64,000 nucleotides of DNA from a bacterium. GTDB lineage: Bacteria; Electryoneota; RPQS01. Both the position numbers and the translations under genes were made by a program. Location: NCBI GenBank assembly GCA_036504735.1, contig DASXUQ010000010.1, positions 1 to 64,000 on the forward strand, read 5' to 3'. Under the pieces are notes generated by a model. That model had not been told where the DNA came from and ran no database searches. It worked only from the letters and a program-made list of their open reading frames with translations. The first letter of the stretch is position 1. Each line of letters starts with the position of its first letter. This document shows, in pieces, positions 19,319 to 28,144 of this stretch.

Positions 19319-20320
19319 TTAATTCCGTATTTGGTGACTATAGATGGGTGCGGATCGCTGGTCGAAGGTAAAGCGGTCCGTGAGCTCATCCATCCAAGCC
19401 GCTGCAACGTCCATTTGGAGAAGGAGCGCTTTCTCCTGCTCACTTCCCATGCGGCGTCCAGTGGGTGTCCATCGTTGAATCTTCAGCGGTACGGTTCGCA
19501 ACGGGAAGAGGGGATGCACCTCTTGGAGCTTGTCTACGAAACCTCGCACTTTCGATTGGATGTGATCATGCCGATCCGTGGTAAAGGTGGCATAGCCGTA
19601 GACATCGAAGCCCTGGGCGACGAGGCGTTTCATGAGCTCAAATTGCCGAGCAAACTCTTGAGGTGCCGCTCTCGTATTGAATGAGAATGAAGACTCGTCG
19701 AACCCTTTGAAGCAGCCCACACGTCCGTAATTGGTGTATCTGCTTAGGCGATCAATCTCCTCCGGCGCGAGATACTTCCATAGGTAATCGTTGCTCAGAT
19801 TGTCATCCGTCCATAGATAGGTTGTTGTGTGCAAGCCACGATGGTGCATCGCATCGGCAAACCACAGTGTCCACTCCGGAATCAAGTCTGGCTGCCCTCC
19901 TGACAGGACGATCACTTGTGGTCGGTTGGCTTCCAATTGGTATGAGTCGAGGAGTTCGTCTGGGCTTTTGAAAGCGGTGTACAAGGGATGTCCGCTCAGG
20001 ACCTCCGAATCGACAAAGCAATACCAGCATCTCCAGGTGCAAACGGCGCTTTGGAACAACTGCACCCGGAGTATGTTGGCTGGCGGAGCGCCGAGCCAAT
20101 GGAGCGCAGGGTCAATAGGCAAGGGGTTTTCCGGCCAGGATTCACCATAATCGCGTTGAAAGTGGCGTATCCGACCAAAACCGCCACAATTTGGCGGCTC
20201 TTTCAGGTCGTTGGCTTGGAGTGTCTTTTCAAAGGATGCGTGGAGAACCTTTCGGTTGGCGAGATCCAGCCCTTTTCTGCGCATGATAGCCGACAGCTTC
20301 TCCGTATCTACGTAGGACAT
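19319..20320 (-). CDS. radical SAM enzyme
   Basis: A 333-residue radical SAM protein. The cluster motif is C94-x3-C98-x2-C101 (CTWRCWYCFVD), and SGGQP at about 140-144 corresponds to the GGEP SAM-binding motif. A partial TIM barrel follows (TTTYLWTDDNLS, GRVGCFKGFDE, VYGYATFTTD). There is no second FeS-cluster SPASM domain. The chemistry cannot be read from sequence; the adjoining ASCH and nucleotide-kinase genes point to a nucleotide or nucleic acid substrate. It is separated by 67 bases from the DUF4186 gene and by 38 bases from the ASCH gene, all on one strand. Confidence 0.88.
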   Translation of the reverse strand: MSYVDTEKLSAIMRRKGLDLANRKVLHASFEKTLQANDLKEPPNCGGFGRIRHFQRDYGESWPENPLPIDPALHWLGAPPANILRVQLFQSAVCTWRCWYCFVDSEVLSGHPLYTAFKSPDELLDSYQLEANRPQVIVLSGGQPDLIPEWTLWFADAMHHRGLHTTTYLWTDDNLSNDYLWKYLAPEEIDRLSRYTNYGRVGCFKGFDESSFSFNTRAAPQEFARQFELMKRLVAQGFDVYGYATFTTDRHDHIQSKVRGFVDKLQEVHPLFPLRTVPLKIQRWTPTGRRMGSEQEKALLLQMDVAAAWMDELTDRFTFDQRSAPIYSHQIRN

Positions 20321-20387
20321 GTTTCTACCCGGTGAGTTCGATTGTCATCTCTTTCGTTACTGCGAGGTCCTTGGCGCACGAATCTGT

Positions 20388-20981
20388 CTATTTAGCCTTG
20401 TTGCCCTTGCGAATAGACGGTACGGGAATCCCTTGTTCAGCCAAATCAGGCATACGCAGGTCAATGTACTTCATCACCAGCGCAGTAAGGTAGCCGAGTT
20501 CATCCTCAGATAGTGTTCGATCTTGGGGAATAGCGTGCCAGTATTCTACACACTTGCGGCAGCAGGTCGCCGTGGCGTGTTGAGCATAATAGATGATATT
20601 GCCTTCCTTGGGCGTCTGACGACCATCCCAAGCATCGGGTTCCTTCCCGATGTTTTGTCTAAGGATCTCATGCGCTCGTGCCTCAATTTGAACCCGCCCC
20701 TTGCGTCGTGCATAGTTCACCGCGTGTTGATCAATGTCCTTGTGCCACCAATCATGCCGCCAGCATTCTGTCTGCAATGAGGCAAAGGTATGGTCAACGT
20801 CGGCCACTTCACGCTTGTGCACACGTCTCCAATCTACTAAGTCAGCACCACAGTCGCGGCATTTCCCCACCGGATAGGGGCTGTTCTTGCGCCCAGCGGC
20901 TCCGTAATAGTGGAGTCCAATCTCGCACCGCGTAGACGAACAGGACAATTCGAGTTTGGGCAGAACCTTTGGTCGCGCCAT
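20388..20981 (-). CDS. DUF4186 family protein with N-terminal zinc ribbon
   Basis: A 197-residue protein starting MARPKVLPKLELSC. AGGGAGGA lies about seven bases before this ATG, which decides the start against longer frames reading back into the upstream gene. Residues about 14-46 carry Cys pairs of a zinc-ribbon kind (KCRDCGADLVDW). The C-terminal half contains YYAQHATATCCRKCVEYWH and LSEDELGYLTALVMKYI, the diagnostic block of DUF4186. Family function is unknown; the conserved His/Cys block suggests metal binding. Confidence 0.82.
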   Translation of the reverse strand: MARPKVLPKLELSCSSTRCEIGLHYYGAAGRKNSPYPVGKCRDCGADLVDWRRVHKREVADVDHTFASLQTECWRHDWWHKDIDQHAVNYARRKGRVQIEARAHEILRQNIGKEPDAWDGRQTPKEGNIIYYAQHATATCCRKCVEYWHAIPQDRTLSEDELGYLTALVMKYIDLRMPDLAEQGIPVPSIRKGNKAK

Positions 20982-20994
20982 ACTCTTTTCCTCC

Positions 20995-22455
20995 CTAAGC
21001 TTCGGATAAAGCTCTAATGAAGACATCTTCGTTTGATTCATCCATGCAGGAAGATCGCAAGTTCCTGAGTAGGACTGACCGAACCGTGCTCCAAGGATTG
21101 ATGTCCGTAACCTGGAGAGCATTAGCGGTGGGCCACCAGTTAGTTCCTTGCTGCGACAAGCGGTAAGCCAAGTAGTTTGCCAGCACTCCAACATCAACCT
21201 GGTTGCGTTCAGCGACCTGTGGCACGGCCCGCTTCAGCCACGGCACTTGCCCTCTCGCTTCAGTAACGCATTCCTGGAGAAGTTCTTCGGGACGTCCATT
21301 AAGCATTACGGCTACGGCAAACCACGTGGCATCGGCCTCTTCTTCAGACTCAGGTGTCTCGCCTGGCATGAGAATATCTTGCTGCTCTATTACCGCAACA
21401 TCGGGCTCATCCGTATGGCTTGCTGCATGGTAGTACTCATGAAGGAGATCGATCATCCATCGTGAAGCGGAGACGACATTTTGCTTTACGACAGCGATAT
21501 CACGCCCATCAATCCTCCAATACGCACCGTGGAAGTATCCGGCATCTTTCAGCGGCAGAACAGCTAACCCACAATCCCAAACGTACTCTGTAATCGATGC
21601 TAAGTCCAGGACTCCGTACCGCGCCAGAATGCTCTCATGAACTTCTACCGGATCCAACGACCTTGTCGCTATCGGCGTACTATCTGTGCACTGAAGAGCG
21701 AGCATCGCCAGATAGTGGGCGTAGACAGTATACAGGCTTACTTGCTGCTCCGTGACATTGGACGCCTTCTTATACTTCGTTCCGAAGGATAACGCGAGTT
21801 GAGGTTGCAGTGGCCTGTTACTGAAAATATCCTCTGAAGTCCAGTTGAAGATTCTACTGAGCCAAGATGCGAATTCATGGGCAACCGTATCGGGCTGTGC
21901 CTTTAGCCGCGCTGCATCGCTAATCTGGTTTTGGAGCCAGTTAGGAAGGAGCTTATCGACGACAAAGGATTTGCTCAGTCCAAGTTCACTCAACCGTTTG
22001 AAGACGAACCCCACAGATGCATGCGGCGCGGGCAGCAAAAGCTTCTTTTCTATTTTTATTCCGAGAGCGTCGACTACTTGCTGGATGCGTTCAAGGTTTG
22101 CCCCTGCATAGTCCGTGGCTTCGTACCTCTGGACTTGTTGCTCTTTGATTCCCAAACGGTCAGCAAGTTCTTGTTGACTCAGGCCGGATGCAATCCTGGC
22201 CTTGATCAGCGCTTGCGGCAATTCATCGAACGAATGGACTTCGATTACGCCTGGACTGGCGGCCTTCAGCGCCTCGTATTCAGCCACTTCCTCTCTAAGC
22301 TCTTCAATTTGATCTCGAAACGACTCGTTCTCTAAGCTTGTCAGCCAGCTCGGTTTCGGGCCTTCCGTCTGAGCCTGCGCGTTTGCTTTCAGAGCGTCTT
22401 CAAACTTAGCCAGTTCAGACTTTGTTATTCTGTATTGACGATCATTCTTGATCAT
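20995..22455 (-). CDS. XRE regulator fused to ImmA/IrrE metallopeptidase
   Basis: A 486-residue fusion. Residues 1-65 (MIKNDRQYRITKSELAKFEDA ... RDQIEELREEVAEYEAL) resemble the N-terminal arm of HigA-type antitoxins. Residues about 80-135 form an XRE helix-turn-helix (GLSQQELADRLGIKEQQVQRYE). The C-terminal half is an ImmA/IrrE (DUF955) peptidase with HEYYH at 338-342 and a downstream EEEADATWFA helix supplying the third ligand. GGGAG lies seven bases before the ATG, and the start overlaps the stop of the upstream gene (ATGA). Such proteins repress their operon and are cleaved or cleave partners under stress, so it is the likely regulator here. Confidence 0.88.
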   Translation of the reverse strand: MIKNDRQYRITKSELAKFEDALKANAQAQTEGPKPSWLTSLENESFRDQIEELREEVAEYEALKAASPGVIEVHSFDELPQALIKARIASGLSQQELADRLGIKEQQVQRYEATDYAGANLERIQQVVDALGIKIEKKLLLPAPHASVGFVFKRLSELGLSKSFVVDKLLPNWLQNQISDAARLKAQPDTVAHEFASWLSRIFNWTSEDIFSNRPLQPQLALSFGTKYKKASNVTEQQVSLYTVYAHYLAMLALQCTDSTPIATRSLDPVEVHESILARYGVLDLASITEYVWDCGLAVLPLKDAGYFHGAYWRIDGRDIAVVKQNVVSASRWMIDLLHEYYHAASHTDEPDVAVIEQQDILMPGETPESEEEADATWFAVAVMLNGRPEELLQECVTEARGQVPWLKRAVPQVAERNQVDVGVLANYLAYRLSQQGTNWWPTANALQVTDINPWSTVRSVLLRNLRSSCMDESNEDVFIRALSEA

Positions 22456-22910
22456 GACAAATCTCCCAAATTCAGCTTTACGATTCCCTTCCGGTTGCCA
22501 GTGTTTCGGTCTTGCTGGAAGAAATCGAGGTATCGGTTTCCGGCGATATCTGCTGTTGCGGATGAAGGAAATATCTCTCCACCGAAGCGGGTCTTTTGAT
22601 TAATTCGTCGCGGACCCGGATCCAGAATTTCAGGAGCGAGCTTCCTCAGAACGTCCGGGTCCACGCCAGTTGGATCAAAGCAAGCATCGAAATCCCTTGG
22701 AAACTCCTTAGAAGTCACGTAACTTCCGTCTACACATATGGATGTGCCGCCAGCTTGCGCCAAAGCCGCCCCAAGCTGTTTCAGACCGTCAAGTTGCTTC
22801 CGGCGGTGATCATTGTAACCGAACCTCTCCGTGAATTCAGCCCATGTAGCGGCGTGAATCCCTGGCGGAAGGTTCCCATTATCTTCAAAATCAGGTATTT
22901 GATTCGGCAT
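22452..22910 (-). CDS. DUF6932-like protein
   Basis: A 152-residue protein. The blocks NGNLPPGIHAATWAEFTERFG, DGSYVTSKEFPRDFDACFD and DFFQQDRNTGNRKGIVKLNL match the small DUF6932-type family, which resembles a nucleotidyltransferase fold (GSxxT...DxD-like) although activity is unproven. The ATG at 22910 gives the family's usual N-terminus; the frame is open up to 22988 and an earlier GTG start is possible. It is the first large gene of the operon and overlaps the XRE/ImmA gene by four bases. Pairing with an antitoxin-like regulator suggests a toxin-antitoxin-like relation, which is inference. Confidence 0.72.
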   Translation of the reverse strand: MPNQIPDFEDNGNLPPGIHAATWAEFTERFGYNDHRRKQLDGLKQLGAALAQAGGTSICVDGSYVTSKEFPRDFDACFDPTGVDPDVLRKLAPEILDPGPRRINQKTRFGGEIFPSSATADIAGNRYLDFFQQDRNTGNRKGIVKLNLGDLS

Positions 22911-23169
22911 GCGGATCGCATATCGCTGTTGATTGGAGGAGTCTACTGAGACAACAATATAGTTGTGTTGCTGCAAAAAGTCAAGCACCTGCTGCCGCTA
23001 TCGGATGCCAAGTCATGCATTGGGTGGCAGCATAAAATACGTTTCGAAACTGAACAGGCTGACACTTTAGTCAGCCTGTACGGAAGTGTGCAAGACCTGA
23101 TACTATGTTGATACATACGCGTCAAGCAGCAATCATAACGAACGCCAAGTAATTCAGCAGGCTGTCAAT

Positions 23170-23322
23170 TTACTTCTTCGGCGGATTGTTATCTCGCCCA
23201 CCACCTGACGGCTTCCCTTGATTTCCACTTGGGAAGCCCGCAGACCCTTTGCCACCGCCTCCACCGCTGCTGCCTTTTCCACCTCCACCTCCGCCTTTGC
23301 CACCACCACTTCCCTTGCCCAT
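23170..23322 (-). CDS. glycine/lysine-rich micro-protein
   Basis: A 50-residue protein, MGKGSGGGKGGGGGGKG... to GKPSGGGRDNNPPKK. GAGGAG lies six bases before the ATG. Over half of the residues are Gly; Lys is spaced regularly, giving a strong positive charge. It has no fold that can be read from sequence. It sits about 180 bases upstream of the radical SAM operon on the same strand and shares its tail motif with the frameshifted micro-ORF at the operon's other end. A nucleic-acid- or membrane-binding role is possible but not shown. Confidence 0.65.
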   Translation of the reverse strand: MGKGSGGGKGGGGGGKGSSGGGGGKGSAGFPSGNQGKPSGGGRDNNPPKK

Positions 23323-23398
23323 TGTTTTCTCCTCGATTTTGTGATTACCTGATCATGTCTGGGCTTGCACTAAATCCTACATGAATGCCGCTATAACG

Positions 23399-23797
23399 TT
23401 AATGCGTTCTTCCATGCCGCGCATGATGTCTTTGCGGATGCTGCGCATGCCTTCTGGCCGCTGCTTCAGCATTCTCCAGTTTATCTTTCGCCTTTGCGGC
23501 TTCCTTGGTCTGAATCTGAAGATTGGAAATATCATTTGTGCCGCCGTTCTCCAGAGCGACGATATGATCCACAACGTAGTTGTGACGCTGAGACCACGGA
23601 ACGCCTGCACGACGAAAGGCCTCTCTCTTCTCGGCAGTTGTAACGCTTCGTTCAGTATGGTAGGCGGAGTCCCGGTGATGAACGGCGTGGGCGCTGTGGT
23701 GGGTGTAGCTGCGCGAGGAGTAGTGGTGCCCGCCTCTGGCGAGAACATCGCTTGATGAAAGCACCGTGATGCACAGGAGAATCGAGAGCAGCCTCAT
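23399..23797 (-). CDS. secreted HNH-type nuclease, histidine rich
   Basis: A 132-residue protein starting MRLLSILLCITVLSSSDVLA, a signal peptide; AAAGGTGG lies upstream of this ATG. The mature N-terminus is rich in His (GGHHYSSRSYTHHSAHAVHH). Residues about 65-105 hold the HNH signature (GVPWSQRHNYVVDHIVALEN, then GGTNDISNLQIQTKEAAKAKDK), and the end is again His/Arg rich. Single-domain secreted HNH nucleases may degrade extracellular DNA or enter as toxins. No immunity gene is obvious. Confidence 0.8.
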   Translation of the reverse strand: MRLLSILLCITVLSSSDVLARGGHHYSSRSYTHHSAHAVHHRDSAYHTERSVTTAEKREAFRRAGVPWSQRHNYVVDHIVALENGGTNDISNLQIQTKEAAKAKDKLENAEAAARRHAQHPQRHHARHGRTH

Positions 23798-23852
23798 TGT
23801 GGTCCACCTTTCTCCATGATAGCCCATTGCGTCTTGCTCTTCTGACCTTCTT

Positions 23853-24521
23853 TTATGAAGTGCTCGGCCACTGCCCAGTACGAATCTTCTTATAGCCTTC
23901 CGCAGAAATACAGTATATTATGTCTTGGTTCAGCTCCGCGTTTACAGCCCTGACTATCTCATTGATCGAGCCCCCAGCAATCCACTTCCGATATAGACGC
24001 ATATTTATGTCAATCGCATCTGCAACGCCTAGATCGTCCTTTGGTCCGATAAGCCCAAAAAATGGATAAGTGGTATCCCCTATCGAAACGGATTTGACAG
24101 CATGAATGCCTCTACACGTAGTCATGTTCAGAATAAGACTGCCTGACATCAATTCGTTCATTGGAACCAGCGCCTTTCGAAGCTCACTCCAAGTCAGGAA
24201 GTCGAATTCACCGATTCCGATACCGTCCTCGCTCCCGTGACCAACAACATGAATGAAGAACTTCTCGCTCTGCGCTGAACACGTCAGTCGGCTAACGGCA
24301 TTCTCAAATGCGCTAATGTTCGCGCAGTCAAAACGTCTACACGAGATTGATTCGTGTTCAAAGAGAGACTTGATCATTCCGCTCAAATCGAACCGCTCGC
24401 GGTCCTCATCCGGAAGAAGATCAATAATAGCTACGAAATCATATTCGACATCAAGCGCTGGTTGGTCATAGCTGAAATCACTGGTCATAACACTTGCCAC
24501 GGTTGGTGTACGGTGGTACAT
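23853..24521 (-). CDS. caspase-like (clan CD) peptidase
   Basis: A 222-residue single-domain protein. FFIHVVGHGSEDGIGI contains the catalytic His-Gly pair (H95), and SLILNMTTCRGIHAVK contains the catalytic Cys in a TTCRG context (C136); the spacing of about 40 residues fits the caspase/gingipain/CHAT fold. No effector or sensor domain is fused. The first Met has no good ribosome binding site; a Met at 24488 is an alternative. Caspase-like peptidases are recurrent effectors in bacterial defence islands, which fits the neighbourhood, but no partner gene is identified. Confidence 0.72.
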   Translation of the reverse strand: MYHRTPTVASVMTSDFSYDQPALDVEYDFVAIIDLLPDEDRERFDLSGMIKSLFEHESISCRRFDCANISAFENAVSRLTCSAQSEKFFIHVVGHGSEDGIGIGEFDFLTWSELRKALVPMNELMSGSLILNMTTCRGIHAVKSVSIGDTTYPFFGLIGPKDDLGVADAIDINMRLYRKWIAGGSINEIVRAVNAELNQDIIYCISAEGYKKIRTGQWPSTS

Positions 24522-24661
24522 GTACTTCGAAGGTCATTAGACCGGAAGGCGCGTATTCGATGCAACGAAGCTTGGGGACTCTTTGCCGTCGAGATTCCAC
24601 ATGAAGCAGCCGCATTCAAGGATGTTTCAATGCATGGTCACAGGATCTGAGGGTATCCAGA

Positions 24662-26536
24662 TTAGAGTAGCTGCCGAATCTCGTCCACGAATGGGGACAA
24701 GCGGACGTACGGAATGTGCAGATACTCCTGCGCCCTCGTCATTGCCACATAAGCCAGCCGTCTTTCAGTCTCGACGTTTCGGTTGTTCCGGGGCATGGTA
24801 TCCAATCCGACGAAGAAGACTACCTTGAACTCAAGCCCTTTGCTGGATTCGATAGTGCACATCTTCGCGCACGGCGAGGTCACGTCCATATTGTGTCGTG
24901 ATTCGTCGTTCTGATTAACCCAATAGAGTCGGTCCGTCTCCTCGAAATTGAACCGCTTGTAGAATGCTGCGTTGAAGGCCATCGGGAACTCTTCATACTT
25001 GTTGGCATACAGAATCCCGATATCAGACCAAGCGCAGGCTCCAGTTCGCACATAGCGATGAATCTCATCCATGATATACTTGCACAGTTCGGTCTCGTCA
25101 GCCAACTGGCGCATCACAGGTCGTGCCCCGTGTCTATTAACGCTCTTCGGCACCAGGACCGCTTCGAGGGATATTGCCTGCTGGGCCGGGATCTTCGAGA
25201 ACTTGGAAGCGAGATCTATAATTTCGGAAGTGCTCCGGTAGCTCGTGTTTAGTTCAATAGGTCGTTTTCCCTGTACTTTCAGCCCCGCATCCTTCCACCG
25301 GGGAGTCTCCCGTCCGAAGACGTTCTGCGAAGGATCGTAGCAGAAGAGCAGGCTATCCGTTTCTTCATTCAGCAGAGAAACGAGACTTCGAACCATGCCA
25401 ACAGTGAAGTCCTGTCCTTCGTCGATGAGAATGGCATCGTACCTGCCGATGTTGCGATCATCATCGGTGTGAGCACTGGCTAACCCTAAACTGCTGACTT
25501 CTTCGAGATAACCAGTAATCCGTTCTTCCCACTTGTCAAAGGGCTCATCCCACGCCCTGCGAAGATCGGTGTTCACGACGCTCTTCACAAGGCCAGTGAA
25601 GTGAAAGACATCTATGTTTGAGACATCAGACAGCCCTCCCGTAACTTCTACCAGCTTCCGGAGGTACTTCGAAAGGGAAGTATTGTAACACACCAGCAGA
25701 ATTCGCCAATCGGGATGGCACTGCTTCAGGTACTTGGCACGAGCGGCAACCACCAAAGTCTTCCCGCTGCCAGCAACACCTTTCAGAATGCGATGACCGG
25801 AACCAATGCTCTTGGCCACGCGCTCCTGGTCGTAGTCCAAGGTACGCAAATCCACTGATGCTGATGGGGCACCAGTGGTGCGGACATCGTTAATTCGGAC
25901 CTCCGGAAAGATCGCATGGCGAAGGATCTTGAGATCCTTTTGCTCTAGGGGCTCTCCCTTGAACTGAACCGTAATGTTGAAACTCGGCTTCAGTCTCTGG
26001 ATGAATGCCTGCTGTTGGGACTTCTCAGTGGGGTCGAAGGATATCTCGTCGGCGAACAGGCATTGGAGTGGCGGCAGTGCTTCGGTGATACCCGCTTTGA
26101 CCGCCGCGTCCCGTGTGATTTCCGAAAACACGGCGCAATAGCCTATCGGAAATCGTGGCTGCCCTTTATGGTTACCATCCGGATGAAGGAGCGAAGGATA
26201 CTTCTTGACCTTATCCATCAACTCGCGGTACGCTTTTCGTGCCTGCGTGAGAGGGCTATCGCATTTCTGAATGTTACCGGAAAGGTCAACCAGAAACTTG
26301 TCCGGGTTCGCCTCCTTGATCTGCCGCAGGGTCCAGTCCTTGACCTCGATGATTAAGAGTCCAAGATACTGACCATAGACAATGAAGTCCGGGTGTTTGC
26401 TGCCGACAGTGAGGTCATACCAGACAATAAAATCATCGTCCGGCTGGAGCGCCTCTCGCAATATGTGAAACAAGTGCTTCTCACCCTTCGTGGCGCTGGC
26501 ACTTGCACTGATACTTTCGGGAATCATTTCAGCCAT
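24662..26536 (-). CDS. NERD-UvrD fusion helicase/nuclease
   Basis: A 624-residue protein. The N-terminal NERD domain (about residues 15-165) has the nuclease-like HPDFIVYGQYLGLLIIEVKDW block with D, E and K in the order of restriction-like folds. The SF1 helicase follows: Walker A GVAGSGKT, Walker B ILIDEGQDF, motif IV-like LNTSYRSTSEI, and motif VI RRLAYVAMTRAQEYL near the end. AAGGAG precedes the ATG at 26536, somewhat far; a TTG at 26563 would extend the protein by nine residues. NERD helicases process DNA and occur often in defence and mobile regions. Confidence 0.88.
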   Translation of the reverse strand: MAEMIPESISASASATKGEKHLFHILREALQPDDDFIVWYDLTVGSKHPDFIVYGQYLGLLIIEVKDWTLRQIKEANPDKFLVDLSGNIQKCDSPLTQARKAYRELMDKVKKYPSLLHPDGNHKGQPRFPIGYCAVFSEITRDAAVKAGITEALPPLQCLFADEISFDPTEKSQQQAFIQRLKPSFNITVQFKGEPLEQKDLKILRHAIFPEVRINDVRTTGAPSASVDLRTLDYDQERVAKSIGSGHRILKGVAGSGKTLVVAARAKYLKQCHPDWRILLVCYNTSLSKYLRKLVEVTGGLSDVSNIDVFHFTGLVKSVVNTDLRRAWDEPFDKWEERITGYLEEVSSLGLASAHTDDDRNIGRYDAILIDEGQDFTVGMVRSLVSLLNEETDSLLFCYDPSQNVFGRETPRWKDAGLKVQGKRPIELNTSYRSTSEIIDLASKFSKIPAQQAISLEAVLVPKSVNRHGARPVMRQLADETELCKYIMDEIHRYVRTGACAWSDIGILYANKYEEFPMAFNAAFYKRFNFEETDRLYWVNQNDESRHNMDVTSPCAKMCTIESSKGLEFKVVFFVGLDTMPRNNRNVETERRLAYVAMTRAQEYLHIPYVRLSPFVDEIRQLL

Positions 26537-26682
26537 TCGGGCTCGATAGCTCCTTAAGGACAACCACTCAACTCACCCTCTTACAGTTTTCTTCGTAAGC
26601 TTCTGGCTATGCATCAAATGGGTCTGAGATCTGGACGCTGATGAGCGGAGTGTAGGGCCAAGCTCAGGAGCGATACGCAATC

Positions 26683-27933
26683 TCATACCGATTCAAGGCT
26701 CTTGGAGGCTTGTCCAATGACTTTCAGCATGCTTGCTTTGAACTTTTCCAGTTGCTCGATTGCCATCTCCACACTGCTCAGACGATACTCATCAGCGATG
26801 AAACTCTCCATGAACTGACCGTCCGCTTCAATCCTGCTGATGGCCCGATCCAGATCCTCGGCACTCCTTTGTACCTTCATGGCAAAGAAGAAGGAGGCGA
26901 AAATCGCGACCAAGAACAGTGCCAGGAAGGACTCCACCATAGAAACAATCTGAGAGAGCATTCCAACCGGGGTGATCTCTGGAATCGAACGAAACAGTAA
27001 GCCGTTGAAGCTGTAGTAAAAGAAACTGTACAGTGAGCCGCTCGATGTCATTTGAAACTGCTGGTGCTCACACTTGTAGAGCCCAAGGTTGATCGCAGCG
27101 AAAGCTAAGGATGCCATGACGATGAGAACCATCGCACTGGTGACGTGGGACGCTATGTGGATTCCGCTATTGTGATACTCCCGCAAACGCTTCGCAGTAA
27201 GCAAGCAGAGGCGGTTTAGGAGAACCAGCATTTGGAGATTCGATGTCCATTTCTCAACCTTCTTCTTGTCACATGTGTCTATCGCTTCGGTTTGTATGCC
27301 GTCCTCCGGCTTAAACTGCGACACAAAGTGCTGCCGCAGGTAGGTGAACGCCTCAACATGAGCCCCGAACTCATTGACAGGTTTCAGAATATGCACAAAC
27401 CGATGAACCATCGTCGTTAGGAGTAGAATCAGGATTGCCGCTGTCGCGGGCCAGAGAATAATCCCGTTATCCGAACTCAGGATCAAGACAAAGGCGATAA
27501 CGAATAGACATGATACCACGAACTTGAATTTGAACGAGCGAAAGAGAGAGATAGTCATGTTGACGAGCGCTATTGCAAGCGTCCAACTCTTCTCTCTGTA
27601 GACAAACGCAGGCACTTTCCAAAAAATGACGACCAAGGGGAAGAACAGGGTGTAGAAGGTCCACCCAAGGATGTGCCTGCTTTTCGTAAGAACACACAGC
27701 AGGGCTGCCGTACCAATCAATAGCAGGAACTTGTAGTGCAGAACCCAGAGCCACGAAGGCGCGAATCTATCTGCCAAGAAGGTATCAATGTCAAAGACGA
27801 AGAGCTTAATCGGGACATAGAGCCAAAACATCATAGCAATCAGGTCTCTGGCTACCCGAAAGATCGACGACGCCAGCGAGTGATTGGTAGCGCGAATTGA
27901 TGCCTTGGGACTGGAGACAATGGATTCTGTCAT
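26683..27933 (-). CDS. multi-spanning membrane protein with ion-channel-like C-terminal pore
   Basis: A 416-residue protein with about seven to eight hydrophobic segments. The C-terminal segment (roughly residues 310-365) reads FFYYSFNGLLFRSIPEITPV then a long helix (MLSQIVSMVESFLALFLVAIF), closely following the pore-helix, filter and inner helix of two-TM potassium channels (Ion_trans_2), where TVGYGDITP would be expected. Here the filter Gly-Tyr-Gly is replaced by FRSIPEITP. A cytoplasmic coiled segment follows (EDLDRAISRIEADGQ...QLEKFKASML). The role is unknown; a non-selective channel or membrane effector is possible. Confidence 0.6.
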   Translation of the reverse strand: MTESIVSSPKASIRATNHSLASSIFRVARDLIAMMFWLYVPIKLFVFDIDTFLADRFAPSWLWVLHYKFLLLIGTAALLCVLTKSRHILGWTFYTLFFPLVVIFWKVPAFVYREKSWTLAIALVNMTISLFRSFKFKFVVSCLFVIAFVLILSSDNGIILWPATAAILILLLTTMVHRFVHILKPVNEFGAHVEAFTYLRQHFVSQFKPEDGIQTEAIDTCDKKKVEKWTSNLQMLVLLNRLCLLTAKRLREYHNSGIHIASHVTSAMVLIVMASLAFAAINLGLYKCEHQQFQMTSSGSLYSFFYYSFNGLLFRSIPEITPVGMLSQIVSMVESFLALFLVAIFASFFFAMKVQRSAEDLDRAISRIEADGQFMESFIADEYRLSSVEMAIEQLEKFKASMLKVIGQASKSLESV

Positions 27934-28144
27934 GTGTCGGAGTATGATTGCTGAAAGAACCGCAAGCCCATATCAAGTTCAGTTCTGCGAGCCAACAACG
28001 GAATATGCGTTCGATGATTGATCGCGGGAAGCGATTCGTGCATGACTCTCGCTTGCGAAAACATATAAATGGTGATCACAAGTCATCACTATGCCACTCT
28101 GTATCGGGGCACATCGCCATCGCGATTCGTAGGCCATGACGTGG

